Below the pieces are notes generated by a model that saw only the letters and a list, made by a program, of their open reading frames with translations, had not been told where the DNA came from and searched no databases. From an uncultured Bacteroidales bacterium (GTDB taxonomy: Bacteria > Bacteroidota > Bacteroidia > Bacteroidales > Bacteroidaceae), in NCBI GenBank assembly GCA_902774005.1, contig CACYGK010000005.1:1-64000 (forward strand): DNA of 64,000 nt. The letters are read 5' to 3'. Made by a program: the position numbers and the translations under genes. This document shows, piece after piece, positions 61,082 through 64,000 of the stretch (position 1 is the first letter of the stretch; every line of letters starts with the position of its first letter).

Positions 61082-61975
61082 ATGATTATTCCGGCATTCA
61101 TAGATTGGCAACCTGACATCGAACTTTTCAGAGTCGATTTACCCGTCCTTGGAGTACTTGCTGTACGCTGGTACTCGCTGATGTGGATAATCGGACTGGT
61201 AGTCGGTTACCTGATTGTGCAGAGACTTTTCAAGAAACAGGGCATTCCGGACGAGAAGTTCGAACCTCTGTTCTTCTACTGTTTCATCAGCATCCTGATA
61301 GGAGCACGACTGGGTCATTGCATTTTCTACGAACCGGAATACTACCTGACGAGCCGAATCGGATTCTGGGAGATGCTGCTCCCTATGCACCATACGGCAG
61401 AAGGCTGGAAATTTACAGGTTATGAGGGTCTGGCAAGTCACGGCGGCACCATTGGTCTGTTCCTTGGTCTCTGGATTTACTCCAAACGGCAGAAACTCGG
61501 ACTGTGGACCGTAGTGGATAATATCGCCATTGCAACACCTTTCACCTGTTTCTGTATCCGTATCGGCAACCTCATGAATTCGGAGATAATAGGTAAGGTG
61601 ACGGATGTGCCTTGGGCTTTCATCTTCCACACAAACGAGGCTGTGGTGGATGGGATGCTCGTACCACGACACCCCGCCCAACTGTACGAAGCCATCGCAT
61701 ACCTGATTATCTTCTTTGTCGGACTATGGATTTACAGCCGCAAGAAGGAACTGGTAGGCACCAGCTTCTATTTCGGCTATTGCGTATTCGCCATATTCTT
61801 CTTCCGTTTCTTCGTTGAATTCGTAAAAAAGGAACAGGTGGCATTCGAACAGGGCATGACCCTCGATATGGGACAACTGCTCAGTATTCCGTTTGTCATC
61901 ATTGCCGCATGGGCAATGTGGAAGGGATGGAACAAAAAAGTGACAACTGAAACGAATAAAAATAATAAAAGATGA
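61082..61975 (+). CDS. lgt: Prolipoprotein diacylglyceryl transferase
   Basis: It transfers a diacylglyceryl group from phosphatidylglycerol to the Cys of lipoprotein precursors in the inner membrane. The 297-residue protein has about seven hydrophobic helices, GLASHGGTIGLFLGLW, and the signature RIGNLMNSEIIGKVTDVPWAF with the conserved Arg, Asn and Glu. RHPAQLYEAIAYL also fits the family. It overlaps argF' by four bases (ATGA). The several lipoproteins in this window depend on this enzyme. Confidence 0.94.
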   Translation: MIIPAFIDWQPDIELFRVDLPVLGVLAVRWYSLMWIIGLVVGYLIVQRLFKKQGIPDEKFEPLFFYCFISILIGARLGHCIFYEPEYYLTSRIGFWEMLLPMHHTAEGWKFTGYEGLASHGGTIGLFLGLWIYSKRQKLGLWTVVDNIAIATPFTCFCIRIGNLMNSEIIGKVTDVPWAFIFHTNEAVVDGMLVPRHPAQLYEAIAYLIIFFVGLWIYSRKKELVGTSFYFGYCVFAIFFFRFFVEFVKKEQVAFEQGMTLDMGQLLSIPFVIIAAWAMWKGWNKKVTTETNKNNKR

Positions 61976-63018
61976 GAGTATTTCAACATGTATCTGATAT
62001 CGGCAACCTGCAACAGGCTCTTGCCGAGGCTATGGAGATAAAGAACGACAGGTATAAGTATCAGTCGCTTGGCAAGAACAAGACTGCCATGCTCATTTTC
62101 TTCAACAACTCACTTCGTACCCGACTGAGTACCCAGAAGGCAGCCATGAATCTTGGTATGAACGTGATTGTGCTTGATGTGAACCAGGGTGCATGGAAAC
62201 TGGAAACCGAACGTGGTGTAATCATGGAAAGCGACAAGAGCGAACATCTGCTCGAGGCTATTCCCGTGATGGGTTGCTACTGCGACCTGATAGGTGTGCG
62301 TTCGTTTGCACGTTTCGAAAACAGACAGGACGATTACGAGGAGAAGATAATGAACCAGTTCATCAAGTATTCCGGTCGCCCCGTATTCTTCATGGAGAGT
62401 GCTACGGTTCATCCGCTCCAGGCATTTGCCGACCTCATCACAATTGATGAATATAAGGACAGGACACATGTAGAACCCAATCCGTTGTTCGGAGGTGAGG
62501 CTATCGAACGTACTCCAAACAAACGTCCGAAAGTCGTACTCTCATGGGCTCCACATCCAAAGGCGCTGCCACAGGCCGTACCTAATTCCTTTGCAGAATG
62601 GATGATTGCTGCACAGGAGGGTCTTGAAGACGGTCTGGACTTCGTCATCACCCATCCGGAAGGCTACGAACTCGATCCTAAGTTTGTTGCCGGTGCCCAG
62701 GTTGAATACGATCAGATGAAAGCTTTCGAAGGAGCCGATTTCATATATGCCAAGAACTGGTCGTGCCCGGGTGTTACCCGTCCTGCCGACTACGGAAAGG
62801 TACTCGGCGACTACCACGACTATAGCGAGTGGACCGTCGGAGCACGTCAGATGGCAGTTACCAATAATGCCTACTTCATGCATTGCCTGCCGGTACGTCG
62901 TAATATGATTGTAACCGACGATGTAATCGAGGCTCCTACCAGCATCGTCATCCCAGAAGCAGCTAACCGCGAGATAAGTGCGACCGTCGTACTTAAACGC
63001 ATGCTTCAGGCTCTCTGA
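61972..63018 (+). CDS. argF': N-acetyl/N-succinyl-ornithine carbamoyltransferase (ArgF')
   Basis: An arginine-pathway carbamoyltransferase of the Bacteroidota type that uses N-acylated ornithine. The 348-residue protein has the carbamoyl-phosphate motif FFNNSLRTRLSTQ (43-55), Trp75 in NQGAWK, HPLQAFADL and HCLPVRRNMIVTDDVIE. In the Bacteroides fragilis enzyme, residue 90 is Pro and favours N-succinylornithine, while Glu at that position in Xanthomonas favours N-acetylornithine. Here it is Ser90 (MESDKSEHLLEA), so the true acyl substrate is open. An extra segment of about 22 residues (near 163-184, RTHVEPNPLFGGEAIER) is present before KRPKVVLSWAPHP. Its start overlaps lgt. Confidence 0.9.
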   Translation: MRVFQHVSDIGNLQQALAEAMEIKNDRYKYQSLGKNKTAMLIFFNNSLRTRLSTQKAAMNLGMNVIVLDVNQGAWKLETERGVIMESDKSEHLLEAIPVMGCYCDLIGVRSFARFENRQDDYEEKIMNQFIKYSGRPVFFMESATVHPLQAFADLITIDEYKDRTHVEPNPLFGGEAIERTPNKRPKVVLSWAPHPKALPQAVPNSFAEWMIAAQEGLEDGLDFVITHPEGYELDPKFVAGAQVEYDQMKAFEGADFIYAKNWSCPGVTRPADYGKVLGDYHDYSEWTVGARQMAVTNNAYFMHCLPVRRNMIVTDDVIEAPTSIVIPEAANREISATVVLKRMLQAL

Positions 63019-63019
63019 T

Positions 63020-63517
63020 ATGCAACGCACAAAAAAACAAATGACTGAGGCAGAGGCTTATAATAAGTTCTCTGCCCAGTGTGCTCTTACGGAGTACTGT
63101 TGCTCCGACATCAGGAAGAAAATGCTTCGGCTTGAGATGGATGAAGACGTCATCGAACGTGTCATCCGTCATCTGACGAAAGAGGGATTCATCGATGAAG
63201 CACGTTATGCAAATGCTTTCGTGCGCGATAAGTTCCACCACAACCGTTGGGGAAGGATACGTATCGAACAGGAACTGCGTATGAAAGGTATCTCCCAGCA
63301 TCTTATCGATGATGCCATGCTTGAGATTGACGAGGATGATGCCCGTGAGACCCTTCTGCATCTGCTGGAAAAGAAACTGCCCTCGGTAAAGGGCAGGAAT
63401 GCTTATGAGATAAAGGCAAAACTGATGCGTTTTGCCATGTCACGCGGATTTGATATGGATTTGATTCGGAGTGTTGCCGACGAAGTCATATCAGACGCCG
63501 ATGGAATCGACTACTAA
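63020..63517 (+). CDS. recX: Regulatory protein RecX
   Basis: The 165-residue modulator of RecA starts at 63020 (MQRTKKQMTEAEAYNKFSAQCALTEYC), one base after argF'. A longer frame from 62978 would run into argF'. Three RecX helical repeats are visible: EYCCSDIRKKMLRLEMDEDVIERVIRHLTKEGFIDEARYANAFVRDK, HHNRWGRIRIEQELRMKGIS, and KLMRFAMSRGFDMDLIRSVADEVI. The last 27 bases overlap the end of a convergent small gene. Confidence 0.93.
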   Translation: MQRTKKQMTEAEAYNKFSAQCALTEYCCSDIRKKMLRLEMDEDVIERVIRHLTKEGFIDEARYANAFVRDKFHHNRWGRIRIEQELRMKGISQHLIDDAMLEIDEDDARETLLHLLEKKLPSVKGRNAYEIKAKLMRFAMSRGFDMDLIRSVADEVISDADGIDY

Positions 63518-63682
63518 TGTGGTCTGATCGACATATTCATCGGTGGAATCATTATTTTGCGGCTGTTCCTTGGGGAGTGAAAGATACAGGAATGTATAGA
63601 CACAGCCAAGTACGACTATGGCAATAAATATCATCATTACCATCATATTGCGATTGAATCGGGCGGCACGGTTTTGTCTCAT
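63491..63682 (-). CDS. Small single-helix membrane protein
   Basis: The 63-residue protein has a basic start (MRQNRAARFNRN), one transmembrane helix (about 13-35: MMVMMIFIAIVVLGCVYTFLYL) and an acidic tail (KEQPQNNDSTDEYVDQTTLVVDS). It starts 13 bases after the S41-protease gene ends and overlaps convergent recX. The operon spacing and clean topology support it; I know no family for it. Confidence 0.6.
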   Translation of the reverse strand: MRQNRAARFNRNMMVMMIFIAIVVLGCVYTFLYLSLPKEQPQNNDSTDEYVDQTTLVVDSIGV

Positions 63683-63695
63683 GATGTCTTAGGTT

Positions 63696-64000
63696 TTATC
63701 GTTTCAGAATCTTTTTGTATTCACTTGGGTTACCAAGCAGTTCGATGGCTTTTTCGAGGTCTGTATCCTCCTTCAACGACTGCTCAATACCACCTACCTG
63801 ATAGGCATAACGCTTCACTATCTCTTGTGCCATCAGTCGTCGGATATCCTTCCTGTTTATTTCGAAGTCGCGTTCCAGGTTATGCTCCAGTTTCTTCTCG
63901 AGAGCATCAAACTCCTCCTTTGCATCGTCGTAGTAGCCTTCGAACTTAGCCATCGTCTTCAGGTCCTCAAGACGTTTCTCACTCAACCTGTCATACTTGA
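63696..64000 (-). CDS. S41 family carboxy-terminal processing protease (C-terminus, partial)
   Basis: The frame is open to the right edge (KYDRLSEKRLEDLKTMAKFEGYYDDAKEEFDALEKKLEHNLERDFEINRKDIRRLMAQEIVKRYAYQ in pieces, ending PSEYKKILKR). The helical C-terminal part EINRKDIRRLMAQEIVKRYAYQVGGIEQSL is the usual end of Bacteroidota Ctp-type S41 proteases. Those enzymes cut periplasmic proteins near their C-termini using a Ser/Lys dyad. The catalytic and PDZ domains lie outside the window, so the call rests on the tail alone. The TTG at 63986 is internal, not a start. Confidence 0.72.
   Translation of the reverse strand, partial: KYDRLSEKRLEDLKTMAKFEGYYDDAKEEFDALEKKLEHNLERDFEINRKDIRRLMAQEIVKRYAYQVGGIEQSLKEDTDLEKAIELLGNPSEYKKILKR

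Noticed and set aside
60038..61111. 357-residue minus-strand frame over ychF
   Set aside because: Antisense to an unmistakable YchF; no recognisable motif.

Overview
The window looks like chromosome of a Prevotella-type member of the Bacteroidales. The evidence is the Bacteroidota promoter form TTTG-N19..21-TAnnTTTG in front of most transcription units, few strong Shine-Dalgarno sequences, the porG-uppS-bamA-skp cluster of type IX secretion organisms, an ArgF' of the N-succinylornithine carbamoyltransferase type, PorD (DUF4835), DUF3127, DUF6242 and DUF1846 proteins, and secreted proteins with C-terminal tails of the T9SS type. The species cannot be fixed from the sequence alone.

Layout. 1-1612: end of an unidentified gene, a candidate minus-strand small RNA, a DUF4294 protein and a TrmH-family methyltransferase. 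1721-4589: 2-oxoacid:ferredoxin oxidoreductase KorAB. 4806-12799: envelope-biogenesis run (DUF6242 lipoprotein, PorG, UppS, BamA, three Skp/OmpH chaperones, MurI). 12834-16551: paired half-size chromate transporters, a PfkB sugar kinase and a DEAD-box helicase with an unusual repeat-derived tail. 16598-18236 (minus): SAM methyltransferase and an HU-like protein with a palindrome array upstream. 18568-23443: two lipoproteins and a secreted GH127 enzyme. 23542-24692: tRNA-Phe and a CapA-like protein. 24689-33467 (minus): a compact run cysS, small membrane protein, thrA, apgM-type kinase candidate, thrC and a PgpH-like HD phosphohydrolase. 33539-39737 (minus): CvfB-like protein, LolD-like ATPase, cation/proton antiporter, TPR protein, dUTPase, uridine-kinase-like protein. 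39835-41726: Na/Pi cotransporter and tRNA-Arg(CCU).

41727-48468 is the accessory part. It holds a MntA/HepT toxin-antitoxin pair, a strongly structured orphan RNA of about 350 nt with its own promoter and terminator, a large GLUG-repeat surface protein, a decayed KilA-N phage-type gene, octanucleotide arrays and a second, decayed copy of the HU-gene promoter/palindrome element. 48469-64000 is mostly core again: DUF1846, SIMPL, two M15 peptidases, purD, a DUF2520 protein, the recN-porD-coaBC-dnaN run, DUF3127, ychF, lgt, argF', recX, a small membrane protein and the C-terminus of an S41 protease.

The strongest unexplained signals are four. (1) Two inverted copies of a three-palindrome array with an exact 22-bp period, one directly upstream of the HU-like gene. 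(2) The structured RNA at 42842-43188. (3) A genome-wide-looking 7-bp-period degenerate repeat that fills many intergenic joints and has extended into the coding ends of two adjacent genes. (4) A Ser at the position that decides acetyl/succinyl-ornithine specificity in ArgF'. No CRISPR array, integrase, intact transposase or rRNA gene was seen.
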